The notes below the pieces were generated by a model, which saw only the letters and a list, made by a program, of their open reading frames with translations, was not told where the DNA came from and did not search any database. A program made the translations under genes and the position numbers. Below are positions 54,280 to 62,656 of a stretch of 64,000 bases of DNA, one piece after another (position 1 is the stretch's first letter; every line of letters begins with the position of its first letter). The stretch comes from Miltoncostaeales bacterium (GTDB lineage Bacteria > Actinomycetota > Thermoleophilia > Miltoncostaeales > Miltoncostaeaceae), in contig JAURGT010000001.1 in assembly GCA_030833665.1 (NCBI GenBank), positions 48,752 to 112,751 on the forward strand, given 5' to 3'.

Positions 54280-55965
54280 GTGCGCGAACACGACGTCGTC
54301 GTCGTCGGCGCTGGTCTTGCGGGGATGCGCGCGGCGATCGCCGCGCACGAGGCGGGCGTTGACGTCGCCCTCGTGACGAAGCTGCATCCGGTGCGAAGCC
54401 ACTCAGGCGCCGCCCAGGGCGGAATCAACGCGGCTCTCGGAAACGAGACCGAGGACAACACCGACAACCACACCTTCGACACGGTGAAGGGCGCCGACTA
54501 CATCGGCGACCAGGACGCCATCGAGATCCTGTGCGCACGGGCCCCGCTCGAGGTGTACCAACTGGAGCACTGGGGCGCGGTCTTCAGCCGCCAGGAGGAC
54601 TCCGGCAAGATCGCCCAGCGCCCCTTCGGCGGCGCCGGGTTCCCGCGCACCTGCTACGCGGCCGACCTCACCGGACTGGTCATCCTGCACACGCTCTACA
54701 CCGTGTGCGTGAAGTACAACATCCCGACCTACGAGGAGTGGTTCGTCACCGACCTCGTCACCGACGACAACGGGAACGCCGTGGGCGTTGTGGCCTACGA
54801 CATGATCCACGGGCAGATCGAGACCATCGGTGCCAAGGCCGTCGTCATGGCCACGGGTGGCGCCGGCCGTGTGTACCGCCCTTCGACGAACGCGCACGCG
54901 TCGACCGGCGATGCCATGAGCCTGGCCCTTCGCAAGGGCGTCCCGCTCAAGGACATGGAGTTCATGCAGTTCCACCCCACCACGCTCGCCGCCAACGGCG
55001 TGCTCGTGACGGAGGGTGCCCGCGGAGAGGGCGGGTACCTCCTGAACAAGGACGGGGACCGCTTCATGAGCAAGTACGCCCCCAACAAGCTCGAGCTGGC
55101 GTCGCGTGACGTCGTCTCGCGCGCCGAGGCCACGGAGATCCAGGAGGGTCGCGGCATCGACGGCTGCGTGCTGCTCGACCTGCGCCACCTTGGTCGCGAC
55201 CGCATCATGGAGCGCCTGCCGCAGATCCGCGAGCTGGCCATCGCCTTCGCCGGCACCGACCCGATCGAGGAGCCCATCCCGATCCGGCCCGGCGCGCACT
55301 ACCACATGGGTGGCGTGCACGTGGACAACTGGGGGGCTGCCCCGCACATGCCGGGCCTCTTCGCCGCAGGCGAGTGCTCCTGCGTATCGGTGCACGGCGC
55401 CAACCGCCTGGGCGGAAACTCGCTGCTCGAGGCCGTGGTGTTCGGCGCCCGCGCCGGCGAGGCTTCCGCCGCCTATGCCCAGGAGGCTCCGGCGCCCAAG
55501 GTGCCCGGCAACGCGGCCCAGGAGACCCAGGACCGCATCGAGGGCCTGCTCGCCCGCGAGAATGGCCCGCGCCAGGGTGAGATCCGCGACGAGCTGGCCA
55601 CCGTCATGCAGGAGAAGGTCGGCGTGTTCCGCGAGGACGCCACCCTGCGCGAGGCCAAGGCCACGGTCGACGAGCTCAAGCAGCAGTTCCAGGGCGTGGT
55701 GGTCGATGACAAGGGCAAGACCTTCAACACCGACCTCATCCACACCATCGAGACGGGCTACCTGCTCGACCTCGCCGACTGCATGGTGACCGGCGCGATC
55801 GCCCGCCACGAGAGCCGCGGCGCCCACTCGCGCACCGACTTCCCGGAGCGCGACGACGAGAACTGGATGAAGCACACGCTGGCGTACCTGGACGACGGCG
55901 AGATCCGCCTCGACTACTCGCCCGTGACCATGACCAAGTACGAGCCCCAGGTGAGGTCCTACTGA
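54280..55965 (+). CDS. sdhA: Succinate dehydrogenase flavoprotein subunit
   Basis: The 561-residue flavoprotein that oxidises succinate to fumarate. It starts with the dinucleotide fold [15 protein letters not shown]. The covalent-FAD histidine lies in [14 protein letters not shown] (about residue 42). [31 protein letters not shown] and [17 protein letters not shown] are present, with the catalytic Arg in the R-D-V-V-S-R segment. The start is GTG 54280. Its stop overlaps the sdhB ATG (TGATG). Confidence 0.96.
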   Translation: MREHDVVVVGAGLAGMRAAIAAHEAGVDVALVTKLHPVRSHSGAAQGGINAALGNETEDNTDNHTFDTVKGADYIGDQDAIEILCARAPLEVYQLEHWGAVFSRQEDSGKIAQRPFGGAGFPRTCYAADLTGLVILHTLYTVCVKYNIPTYEEWFVTDLVTDDNGNAVGVVAYDMIHGQIETIGAKAVVMATGGAGRVYRPSTNAHASTGDAMSLALRKGVPLKDMEFMQFHPTTLAANGVLVTEGARGEGGYLLNKDGDRFMSKYAPNKLELASRDVVSRAEATEIQEGRGIDGCVLLDLRHLGRDRIMERLPQIRELAIAFAGTDPIEEPIPIRPGAHYHMGGVHVDNWGAAPHMPGLFAAGECSCVSVHGANRLGGNSLLEAVVFGARAGEASAAYAQEAPAPKVPGNAAQETQDRIEGLLARENGPRQGEIRDELATVMQEKVGVFREDATLREAKATVDELKQQFQGVVVDDKGKTFNTDLIHTIETGYLLDLADCMVTGAIARHESRGAHSRTDFPERDDENWMKHTLAYLDDGEIRLDYSPVTMTKYEPQVRSY

Positions 55966-56918
55966 TGGCGAGCACTACGTTCCGCGTCTTCCGCTACCAG
56001 CCGGACTCGGGCGATCTCGAGTCGTACCACCAGGACTTCAACCTCGACCACGAGGAGAAGACCACGGTTCTGGACGCGCTGCTGCGCATCCAGAACGAGC
56101 AGGACGGCACGCTGGCCGTGCGCTACTCCTGCCGCTCGGCCATCTGCGGCTCCTGTGCGTGCAAGGTGAATGGCAAGACCGTGCTCGCCTGCATGACGCA
56201 GGTCGAGGAGGCCAAGGCCGAGAGCGGGTCGAGCACCCTGCAGGTGGACCCGATCGGCAACTTCGCGCCCATCAAGGACCTGGTCGTCGACATGACGCCG
56301 TTCTGGGACAAGTTCAAAGCCGTCAAGCCGTTCCTCATCCCCGATGGCCCCGCTCCCGACAAGGAGCGCCTGGTGCCCAAGGCCGCGATGGAGAAGGTGG
56401 CGAAGGAGAGCGCATGCATCCTGTGCGCCGCCTGCTACTCCGAGTGCAACTCGCTCGCCGCCGACCCCGAGTTCGTGGGGCCGGCGGCCTTCGCCTGGGG
56501 CTACCGCTTCGCCGCCGACGAGCGCGACTCGCAGCGCAAGAACCGCGCCAAGCTCTACTCGGGGCAGCACGGCATCTGGGACTGCACCCGCTGCATGTTC
56601 TGCAACGAGCGCTGCCCGAAGGGCGTGGACCCGCGTGACGCCATCGAGAAGCTCGGCGCCATCGCGTTCCAGGAGAAGGTCACCAAGGACAAGGGCGCGC
56701 GCCACGCGAAGGCCTTCCTCATCTCCATGCGCACCGGCGGCAAGCTCAACGAGCAGCTCGTGGGCGGCTTCACCGACCCGGTGGGCGGCGCGTTCAACGC
56801 CCCGCTCGCGCTCCGCATGCTGCAGAAGGGCAAGCTGCCCGCGTCGCCGCTTACCCACAAGGTCAAGAACCGCGACCAGGTCACGAAGCTCATCAAGAAC
56901 GTCAAGGAGACCATCTAG
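55965..56918 (+). CDS. sdhB: Succinate dehydrogenase iron-sulfur subunit
   Basis: The 317-residue Fe-S subunit that passes electrons from FAD. The [2Fe-2S] ligands are in YSCRSAICGSCACKVNG and LACMTQ. The C-terminal clusters use CILCAACYSECNSL and CTRCMFCNERCPKGVDP. It is longer than classical SdhB (about 235-260) because of a C-terminal extension, as is typical of enzymes that pair with a CCG-domain partner. The next gene overlaps by 1 nt (TAGTG). Confidence 0.95.
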   Translation: MASTTFRVFRYQPDSGDLESYHQDFNLDHEEKTTVLDALLRIQNEQDGTLAVRYSCRSAICGSCACKVNGKTVLACMTQVEEAKAESGSSTLQVDPIGNFAPIKDLVVDMTPFWDKFKAVKPFLIPDGPAPDKERLVPKAAMEKVAKESACILCAACYSECNSLAADPEFVGPAAFAWGYRFAADERDSQRKNRAKLYSGQHGIWDCTRCMFCNERCPKGVDPRDAIEKLGAIAFQEKVTKDKGARHAKAFLISMRTGGKLNEQLVGGFTDPVGGAFNAPLALRMLQKGKLPASPLTHKVKNRDQVTKLIKNVKETI

Positions 56919-57802
56919 TGCCACGTCAGTTCGCCTACTACCCCGGCTGCGTGGCCGAGTTCAGCTCGAAGGAGCTCAACGCAACCACCAAGGCCCTGGC
57001 GCCGCTCCTCGACATCGAGCTGCTTCCGATGCCCCAGGCAACCTGCTGCGGTGCCGGTGACATCGCCGAGGCGAAGCCCAACCTGTACCTCACGCTCAAC
57101 GTGCGCATCCTCTCGGAGGCCGAGGAGATGGGCGTGGACATCCTCACCATCTGCAACGTGTGCACGCTCAACCTGCGCCGCGCGAACAAGATGGTGAAGG
57201 AGGACCCGCGCCTGCTGGAGCAGGTGAACGGCGAGCTGGTGAACGCCGGCGCCCGCCCGTACCAGGGCACGATCGACGTCACTCACCTGCTCTGGTACCT
57301 CGCCACCGAGGAGGGCCTGTCCCTGCTCGAGCAGCGCGGACCGCGAGGCCTCAACGGCCTGAAGGTGGCTCCCTACTACGGCTGCCAGCTGCTCAGGCCG
57401 TCGTCGGTGATGGGCTTCGAGGACCCGGACCGCCCGCAGTCGCTCGAGCGCCTCATCACTGCACTCGGCGGCGAGGTGGCCGACTACGACGGCAAGACCC
57501 GCTGCTGCGGCTTCCCGATCATCCTCGCCCGCGAGGAGGTCGCGCTGAAGGAGAGCCACGTGGCCCTCTCCGGCGCCCGTGACGCCGGTGCGCAGGTCAT
57601 GGTCACCCCGTGCCCGCTGTGCCACCTCGCCATGGATGCCTACCAGCGCAAGACCGAGCAGCTGATGGGCGAGGAGTACGCCATGCCGGTGCTGCACCTC
57701 CCGCAGCTCATCGGCCTGGCCCTGGGCATGCCCACGCAGACCATGGAGTTCAAGCGCCACTTCACGCCGATGGACGAGGTACTGGAGACCGTCGGCGCGT
57801 AA
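56918..57802 (+). CDS. CCG-domain SdhE/HdrB-like subunit of succinate dehydrogenase
   Basis: A 294-residue soluble or peripheral protein with two cysteine-rich CCG motifs. The first half has YYPGCVAEFSSKEL, QATCCGAGD and ICNVC; the second has APYYGCQLLRPS, TRCCGFPI and TPCPLCHLAMD. This is the heterodisulfide-reductase subunit B fold found as the third subunit (SdhE, formerly SdhC) of type E succinate:quinone oxidoreductases, where it replaces heme-bearing membrane anchors. GTG 56918 overlaps the sdhB stop. No hydrophobic SdhC/SdhD genes follow. Confidence 0.88.
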   Translation: MPRQFAYYPGCVAEFSSKELNATTKALAPLLDIELLPMPQATCCGAGDIAEAKPNLYLTLNVRILSEAEEMGVDILTICNVCTLNLRRANKMVKEDPRLLEQVNGELVNAGARPYQGTIDVTHLLWYLATEEGLSLLEQRGPRGLNGLKVAPYYGCQLLRPSSVMGFEDPDRPQSLERLITALGGEVADYDGKTRCCGFPIILAREEVALKESHVALSGARDAGAQVMVTPCPLCHLAMDAYQRKTEQLMGEEYAMPVLHLPQLIGLALGMPTQTMEFKRHFTPMDEVLETVGA

Positions 57803-57811
57803 GCCAGGGAA

Positions 57812-57824
57812 GGTGACTGTCACC
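57812..57824. repeat. GGTGACTGTCACC palindrome
   Basis: Exact 13-nt copy of the intergenic palindrome, 9 nt after the sdh operon. Confidence 0.65.
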
Positions 57825-57851
57825 GCGTGGTGACGGCCGCCGGGGTTGAGC

Positions 57852-57879
57852 CGAACGGCCCGGGCAACCGGGCCGTTCG
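57852..57879 (+). terminator. sdh operon terminator
   Basis: Perfect 12-bp stem CGAACGGCCCGG (57852-57863) / CCGGGCCGTTCG (57868-57879) closed by a GCAA tetraloop of the GNRA type, followed by CATTTCG. Confidence 0.8.
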
Positions 57880-57904
57880 CATTTCGACGCCCAGGGCGAA
57901 ATTC

Positions 57905-57915
57905 GTGACTGTCAC
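57905..57915. repeat. GTGACTGTCAC palindrome (core)
   Basis: An 11-nt core copy 26 nt after the sdh terminator stem, so a palindrome stands on each side of it. Confidence 0.6.
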
Positions 57916-57960
57916 CCAAGCTGCGCATGGCGGCCATTCGGTCGCATCTTCGCCGTCGCC

Positions 57961-57966
57961 TAGATT
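57961..57966 (+). promoter_or_regulatory. -10 box (TAGATT) of leaderless GNAT-like gene
   Basis: TAGATT ends 6 nt before GTG 57973. Confidence 0.5.
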
Positions 57967-57972
57967 GATGAT

Positions 57973-58581
57973 GTGCGCCCCATCCCATTGACCCGCGCAT
58001 CCGTGCGCGACCTCCCGGCCTGCTGCACCGACTGCGTGTTCTGGCAGACGCTCCGCGGAGGCAGCGACGAGTCGGAGCGCGATCGCTGGGCGCACCGCAC
58101 GGAGCGTGCGTTCGGCCCCTGGGGCCGCGTGCTGAGCGATGGCGATTCGGTGATCGGCGTACTGCAGTACGGGCCCTCGTCGGCATTCCCGCGCGCCCGC
58201 GTCCTGCCCGCGGGTCCCCCGGGGCGCGACAGCGCGCTCATCACGTGCGCGTACGTGCAGGGATCCGATCCCGGCGCATCGATCGAGCGCCTGGTACTCG
58301 AGGCCCTCGCCGACATCAAGGGACGGGGCATGCAGGCGATCGAGGCCTTTGCCATGCGCTACCCCGACGAGGTTGACCCCGATGAGCGCGCGGCTCTCGG
58401 CCACACCCTCTTCGACCTCGAGATGCTCGAGCGGCTCGGCTTCCGCGCCGTGCGCAGCCGGGGGCAGGTGAGCCTCATGCGCATGGAACTCGGCGGGCTG
58501 GTGCCCGGCCTGGCAGAGCGGGCCCGGGCCGCCATTGGCGACCTGCGCCCCGCGCCCGGCGGCGCGCCCCTGCCCGCGTGA
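57973..58581 (+). CDS. GNAT-like acetyltransferase, putative
   Basis: A 202-residue soluble protein. An N-terminal cysteine-rich piece (LPACCTDCVFWQT) precedes a GNAT-like region: a strand with VIGVLQYGPSSAFP, then ITCAYVQGSDPGASIERLVLEAL, where the acyl-CoA pyrophosphate loop would be, then the helix DIKGRGMQAIEAFAM and a LERLGFRAVRSRGQVSLMRMEL end. The acetyl-acceptor is unknown. The GTG start is backed by the -10 box; an overlapping ATG is in another frame. The stop overlaps the next gene's GTG (GTGA). Confidence 0.65.
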   Translation: MRPIPLTRASVRDLPACCTDCVFWQTLRGGSDESERDRWAHRTERAFGPWGRVLSDGDSVIGVLQYGPSSAFPRARVLPAGPPGRDSALITCAYVQGSDPGASIERLVLEALADIKGRGMQAIEAFAMRYPDEVDPDERAALGHTLFDLEMLERLGFRAVRSRGQVSLMRMELGGLVPGLAERARAAIGDLRPAPGGAPLPA

Positions 58582-59606
58582 TCACCCGCGTGGCCGCCAT
58601 CGCGGTGGCGCTGGTGGCCGCGCTCGCACTCGTCGCCCCGGCACTGGCCGACCCGGCCACGGACGCCCTCGAGCAGGGCTCGGCCTACGTGAGCCCCATC
58701 GTTGGGGGCGCGGGCACGGCCGACGCCCAGGCCCGGTTGCAGGCGGTGGCCGACGACCTCGAGCGCTCGGGGCGCCCCGTACGCATCGCGGTGGTCACCG
58801 GGCCAGCCGGTGCGGCGTCGATGCGCGACTACGCGGCTGCGCTGCGAAAGCGACTGGGCTTCGGCGGCCTGGTGGTGGCGGTCGCACCGGATCGCCCCAC
58901 GGGCGTGGCAGGACCCCGCACCCAGGCCGCGATGACCCGTGACCTGCGCGCCGCCAAGGTGGGAGCCATCACCGACCCCATCCAACGTGCCGATGCCGCA
59001 GCCCGGGCTGCCGCTGGACCGCCCCTCGCACCATCGTCGAGCGACTCCACACGTGCGCTGCTCGGCCTGATCGGCATCGCACTGATCGGCGGCGTCTGGG
59101 CGGCGGCCTTCGGGATACGCCGGAGCCGCCGCGTACGGCGCGAGGAGATGGTCGACCGCACCGCCGTGGCCCATGTGCGCCTCGACGCCATCGGGGCGCG
59201 CCTCGACGTGCTCGCCGTGCTGCCCGAGCACCACGCGCGCGCAGACGACCGCCTGGATGCCGCCACCCGCGTGGCCCGGCGCGCCCAGGCCGAGCTCGAC
59301 CAGGCGACGAGCCCCGATGAGGTGCCCGCCGCCGAGGCCCTTGTAGCCGAGGCCTTCGCGCTGCTGCGCGATGCCGAGCGCGAAGCGGGCATCCCCTCCC
59401 CCCGCGACTACTTCGAGGGCCTCTGCCGCTGCGACCCGGCACATGGCCCATCGAGCACCGAGGCTCCCATGCGCCCCGACGGCATCATCCGCCCCTCATG
59501 CACCGCATGTCGCGAGAAGGCCGACGATGGCCACCCCCAGACACGCCGAATGCTGCCCACCCCGGCAGGCCCAATCCCTTTTGACGAAGCCACGGACGCA
59601 CCGTGA
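58578..59606 (+). CDS. Membrane protein with TPM-like extracytoplasmic domain
   Basis: A 342-residue protein with a signal peptide (VAAIAVALVAALALVAPALA) and an extracytoplasmic TPM-like alpha/beta domain (LERSGRPVRIAVVTGPAG, YAAALRKRLGFGGLVVAVAP). A single membrane helix lies near residue 160-180 (ALLGLIGIALIGGVWAAAFGI). The cytoplasmic part is a helical coil plus a Cys motif near the C-terminus (GLCRCDPAHG, PSCTACREK) that could bind metal. Coupled to the GNAT-like gene by GTGA. The function of TPM-like domains is not settled. Confidence 0.65.
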   Translation: MITRVAAIAVALVAALALVAPALADPATDALEQGSAYVSPIVGGAGTADAQARLQAVADDLERSGRPVRIAVVTGPAGAASMRDYAAALRKRLGFGGLVVAVAPDRPTGVAGPRTQAAMTRDLRAAKVGAITDPIQRADAAARAAAGPPLAPSSSDSTRALLGLIGIALIGGVWAAAFGIRRSRRVRREEMVDRTAVAHVRLDAIGARLDVLAVLPEHHARADDRLDAATRVARRAQAELDQATSPDEVPAAEALVAEAFALLRDAEREAGIPSPRDYFEGLCRCDPAHGPSSTEAPMRPDGIIRPSCTACREKADDGHPQTRRMLPTPAGPIPFDEATDAP

Positions 59607-59707
59607 GCCCACCCGGCCCCGACAGGGGTGGGGCCCGGGCGAACCCGCAACGGCAGCCGTAGGGGCGCAGACCGCAGGCAGAGGCCGGGCCGCTTGAGGG
59701 CCCTAGA
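59607..59707. ncRNA. Candidate structured element, copy B
   Basis: It occupies the gap between two convergent genes, as copy A does. It shares CCCC-GANA-GGGG (59617-59628), ACCCGCA, GCAGCCGT, GACCGCAG and GCCGGG with copy A at the same spacing. GGCCCGG pairs with CCGGGCC where copy A has CCCGGCC with GGCCGGG, a possible compensatory change. Function unknown. Confidence 0.55.
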
Positions 59708-60715
59708 TCAGAGCCAGCCCTTCGTCACGAGGCTCTCGGCGATCTGCACGGCGTTGCTGGCCGCGCCCTTGCGCAGGTTGTCGGCGACGATCCACATGGC
59801 GAGGCCGTTGGGGTGCGAGGCGTCGTCGCGGATGCGTCCGATGAACACCTCGTCGCGGCCCTCGGCGTCCCGGGCAAGCGGGTAGGTGTTGCTGCTCGGC
59901 TCGTCGAGCACCACCGCGCCGGGGGCGAGCATGAGGAGCTCGCGGGCGGCTTGGGCGGTGATCGGTTCGGTGGTCTCGATGTGCACGGCCTCGGAGTGAG
60001 AGCGCATCACCGGGACGCGCACGCAGGTAGCCGACACCCGGAGATCGGGCAGGTGCAGCATCTTGCGGGTCTCGTTGGCGACCTTGACCTCTTCGCCCGT
60101 GTAGCCGCTGTCGTCGAACACGTCGATGTGCGGGATGACATTGAAGGCGATGGGGTGCGGGTACACCTGTGGTGCGGGCTCGTCACCCGCCAGGTTGCCG
60201 GCAGTCTGCGTGCGGAGCTCCTCGATGGCCGCGGCACCCGTGCCGCTCACCGACTGGTACGACGACACGACCACGCGCTCGAGGCCCACGGCGTCGGCGA
60301 TGGGCCCCAGCGCGACCACCAGCGGCGCCGCCACGCAGTTGGGGTTGGCGATGATGCCCTGGTGTCCCTCGATGTCGGCCTCGTTCACCTCGGGCACCAC
60401 CAGCGGCACGTTGGGGTCCATGCGGAAGGCGGAGGAGTTGTCGATGACCACCGCGCCGGCCTCCACGGCCGCCGGGGCGAAGTCCCGGGCGCGCTGGCCG
60501 CCGGCCGAGAAGAGCGCGATCTGGATGCCCTCGAACGACTGCTCGGTGAGCTCCTGCACTTCGAACGGCTTGCCCAGGTACTCCACGATCGTGCCGGCGC
60601 TGCGCGCCGAGGCCAGTGGCCGCAACTCGGTGACCGGGAAGCCGCGCTCCTCGAGCACGCGGATCATGGTGGAGCCGACGGCGCCCGTGGCGCCGACGAC
60701 GGCCACGTTAAACAC
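59708..60715 (-). CDS. asd: Aspartate-semialdehyde dehydrogenase
   Basis: The 335-residue NADPH enzyme that turns aspartyl-phosphate into aspartate semialdehyde for lysine, threonine, methionine and diaminopimelate. The N-terminal cofactor loop is [24 protein letters not shown]; the catalytic Cys is in [33 protein letters not shown] and the substrate/His segment [17 protein letters not shown] are present. GTG 60715 overlaps the lysC 3' end by 8 nt. Confidence 0.96.
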   Translation of the reverse strand: MFNVAVVGATGAVGSTMIRVLEERGFPVTELRPLASARSAGTIVEYLGKPFEVQELTEQSFEGIQIALFSAGGQRARDFAPAAVEAGAVVIDNSSAFRMDPNVPLVVPEVNEADIEGHQGIIANPNCVAAPLVVALGPIADAVGLERVVVSSYQSVSGTGAAAIEELRTQTAGNLAGDEPAPQVYPHPIAFNVIPHIDVFDDSGYTGEEVKVANETRKMLHLPDLRVSATCVRVPVMRSHSEAVHIETTEPITAQAARELLMLAPGAVVLDEPSSNTYPLARDAEGRDEVFIGRIRDDASHPNGLAMWIVADNLRKGAASNAVQIAESLVTKGWL

Positions 60716-61928
60716 TGCGCCGCTCCGCCTCGCTGGCCAGGTCGAAGGCCTCGTGCAGGGCGCGCACGGCGCGCTCCACCTCGCCGCGGGCGATCACAAC
60801 CGTGATGCGAATGGTCGAGGTGTCGATCATCTGGATGTTGATGCCCTCGGCGGCGAGCACGCGGAACATGAGCGCCGCGATTCCGGGGTTCGACCGCATG
60901 CCCTCGCCGATGAGCGACACCTTGCCGATCTGGTCGTCCGAGATGGTCTCGCGGTGCGGCAGGCGGTCGCCCATGCCCTCGATCACCTCGAGCGCCTTGC
61001 GAAGGTCGGGGAGCGGCACGGTGAACGAGAGGTCAGCGCGGCCATCCACCCCGACGTTCTGGATGATGGTGTCGACATTGATGTGCGCGTCGGCAAGCGC
61101 CGTGAACACCGTGGCCGCCACGCCGGGCTGGTCCTCCACGCCGAGCAGCGCGACCTTGGCCTCGTCGCTCTTGTGCGCGATGCCCGACACGAACGCCCTC
61201 TCCATCATGGGAGTCTCCTTGGTGATCCAGGTCCCCTCATCGGGGGCGAATGATGACCGCACGTGCAACGGCACGTCGTGCAGGCGCGCGACCTCCACCG
61301 ACCGGAGCGCCAGCACCTTCGAGCCCGAGGCGGCCATCTCGAGCATCTCCTCGTGGCTGATGAGCGGCAGCTTGGTGGCGCCGGGCTCGATGCGCGGGTC
61401 GGCGGTGAACACGCCCGTCACGTCGGTGTAGATCTCGCACACCTCGGCGTCGAGCGCGGCCGCCAGGGCCACCGCCGTGGTGTCGCTGCCTCCACGACCG
61501 AGCGTGGTGACGTTGCGATCGGTGGACATGCCCTGGAAGCCGGCCACGAGCACCACGTGGCCCTCTCCGAGCTGCTCGAGCAACCGTTGCGGGTTGATCT
61601 CGATGATCTTGGCCTTGGTATGCGCGGTGTCGGTGAGGATGCCCGCCTGCGAGCCGGTGAACGATGCGGCGTCGTGGCCCAGGTCGTGCAGCGCCATCGC
61701 CATCAGCGCGCATGACACCCGCTCGCCGGTGGAGAGCAGCATGTCCATCTCGCGTGGCGCCGGCGACTGCGAGATCTCGTCGGCCAGCGCCACGAGGCCG
61801 TCGGTGGTCTTGCCCATGGCAGAGAGCACGGCGACGACGTCATCGCCCTGCTCGCGCGCGGCGGCGATGCGACCGGCGACATTCCTGATCTTCTCGGCGT
61901 CGGCGACGGACGAGCCGCCGAACTTCAT
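60708..61928 (-). CDS. lysC: Aspartate kinase (start possibly ATC at 61943)
   Basis: Aspartokinase, which phosphorylates aspartate as the first step of the aspartate family. Kinase motifs are [37 protein letters not shown] and [14 protein letters not shown]; two regulatory ACT domains form the last third ([32 protein letters not shown]). ATG 61928 gives 406 residues but drops the usual first strand. Five codons upstream an in-frame ATC (61943) lies 5 nt after AGGAGG and would give [12 protein letters not shown], matching the family N-terminus. Its product feeds asd, which overlaps it. Confidence 0.95.
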   Translation of the reverse strand: MKFGGSSVADAEKIRNVAGRIAAAREQGDDVVAVLSAMGKTTDGLVALADEISQSPAPREMDMLLSTGERVSCALMAMALHDLGHDAASFTGSQAGILTDTAHTKAKIIEINPQRLLEQLGEGHVVLVAGFQGMSTDRNVTTLGRGGSDTTAVALAAALDAEVCEIYTDVTGVFTADPRIEPGATKLPLISHEEMLEMAASGSKVLALRSVEVARLHDVPLHVRSSFAPDEGTWITKETPMMERAFVSGIAHKSDEAKVALLGVEDQPGVAATVFTALADAHINVDTIIQNVGVDGRADLSFTVPLPDLRKALEVIEGMGDRLPHRETISDDQIGKVSLIGEGMRSNPGIAALMFRVLAAEGINIQMIDTSTIRITVVIARGEVERAVRALHEAFDLASEAERRSV

Positions 61929-61973
61929 GACCCTGATGGCGATGGGGACCTCCTCGGGGCGGGCCAGCGGGCG

Positions 61974-61979
61974 ATTGTA
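61974..61979 (-). promoter_or_regulatory. lysC-asd promoter -10 (TACAAT)
   Basis: TACAAT on the minus strand. A start near 61967 gives a ~24-nt leader to the AGGAGG-ATC site. Confidence 0.55.
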
Positions 61980-61996
61980 GTCGCCGCGGGCTTCCG

Positions 61997-62002
61997 TACA
62001 CT
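61997..62002 (+). promoter_or_regulatory. -10 box (TACACT) of leaderless membrane gene
   Basis: TACACT ends 6 nt before ATG 62009, divergent from lysC. Confidence 0.5.
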
Positions 62003-62008
62003 CACGGC

Positions 62009-62356
62009 ATGGGAGTGGGCGAGCGCATCCGCGAAAAGGGCGGCGACGGCAAGCGGTTCCGCATCATCGGCCTCGGCATGGTGATCGGCCTCGCATGGGG
62101 AAGCATCATGTGGGCCATTACCGGCGCCCAGGGAGGCGCCACGGTGTGGCTCTACATCGCCCTCACCATGGCCATGATCGGCGGTGGCGTGGCGGCCATA
62201 TTCGGCGCGATGAACGCCCGGAAGAAGGGCGAGCGCATCAGCCCGCGCATCATGCCCAAGGACGCCGCTGAGAGGAAGGCCGAGGCCAAGGCGGCCAAGG
62301 CCGAGGCCCGCGCGCAGGCAAAGGCGGACGCCGATGCGCGCAAGCAGTCCGGCTGA
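62009..62356 (+). CDS. Small two-helix membrane protein
   Basis: A 115-residue protein with two membrane helices ([20 protein letters not shown] and [21 protein letters not shown]) and a basic, Ala/Lys-rich C-terminal tail ([21 protein letters not shown]) probably forming a long cytoplasmic helix. No family recognised. Its stop lies 3 nt before the SRP RNA promoter box. Confidence 0.65.
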   Translation: MGVGERIREKGGDGKRFRIIGLGMVIGLAWGSIMWAITGAQGGATVWLYIALTMAMIGGGVAAIFGAMNARKKGERISPRIMPKDAAERKAEAKAAKAEARAQAKADADARKQSG

Positions 62357-62358
62357 AG

Positions 62359-62364
62359 TATCCT
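62359..62364 (+). promoter_or_regulatory. SRP RNA promoter -10 (TATCCT)
   Basis: TATCCT ends 6 nt before the 5' end of the RNA inferred from its terminal helix. This spacing matches the leaderless genes. Confidence 0.6.
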
Positions 62365-62370
62365 CACCGT

Positions 62371-62645
62371 GTGACCGTGCTAGGCGGGGAGCTAGCGGTG
62401 CCCTGTATCCGCAATCCGCTACAGCGGGGCTGAATCCCCGTCCGAGGGTCCTACTCGGAGGCATGGGCTCGGATGACGAAGCATTGAAGGCGAGGTCCCA
62501 TTCGGTGGGCGACCGTGAACCAGGTCAGGTCCGGAAGGAAGCAGCCTTAAGCGGACCCGCTCACGCGCAGTGGGGCTCCCTCGCCGGAGCCAAGTCCCCG
62601 GGTACCACCTCCCGGCAGGTATTCGACGACGGGTGCACGGTCACA
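62371..62645 (+). ncRNA. ffs: Signal recognition particle RNA, long form
   Basis: An RNA of about 275 nt that scaffolds Ffh and targets membrane proteins to FtsY. The Ffh-binding domain IV is unmistakable at 62522-62550 (CAGGTCAGGTCCGGAAGGA followed by AGCAGCC). The ends are set by pairing of GTGACCGTGC (62371-62380) with GCACGGTCAC (62635-62644). The 5' third (GGGGAGCTAGCGGTGCCCTG) looks like an Alu-type domain, so this is the long bacterial form rather than the ~110-nt 4.5S type. It lies directly upstream of dnaX. Confidence 0.93.
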
Positions 62646-62656
62646 CCCTTTCTCCC

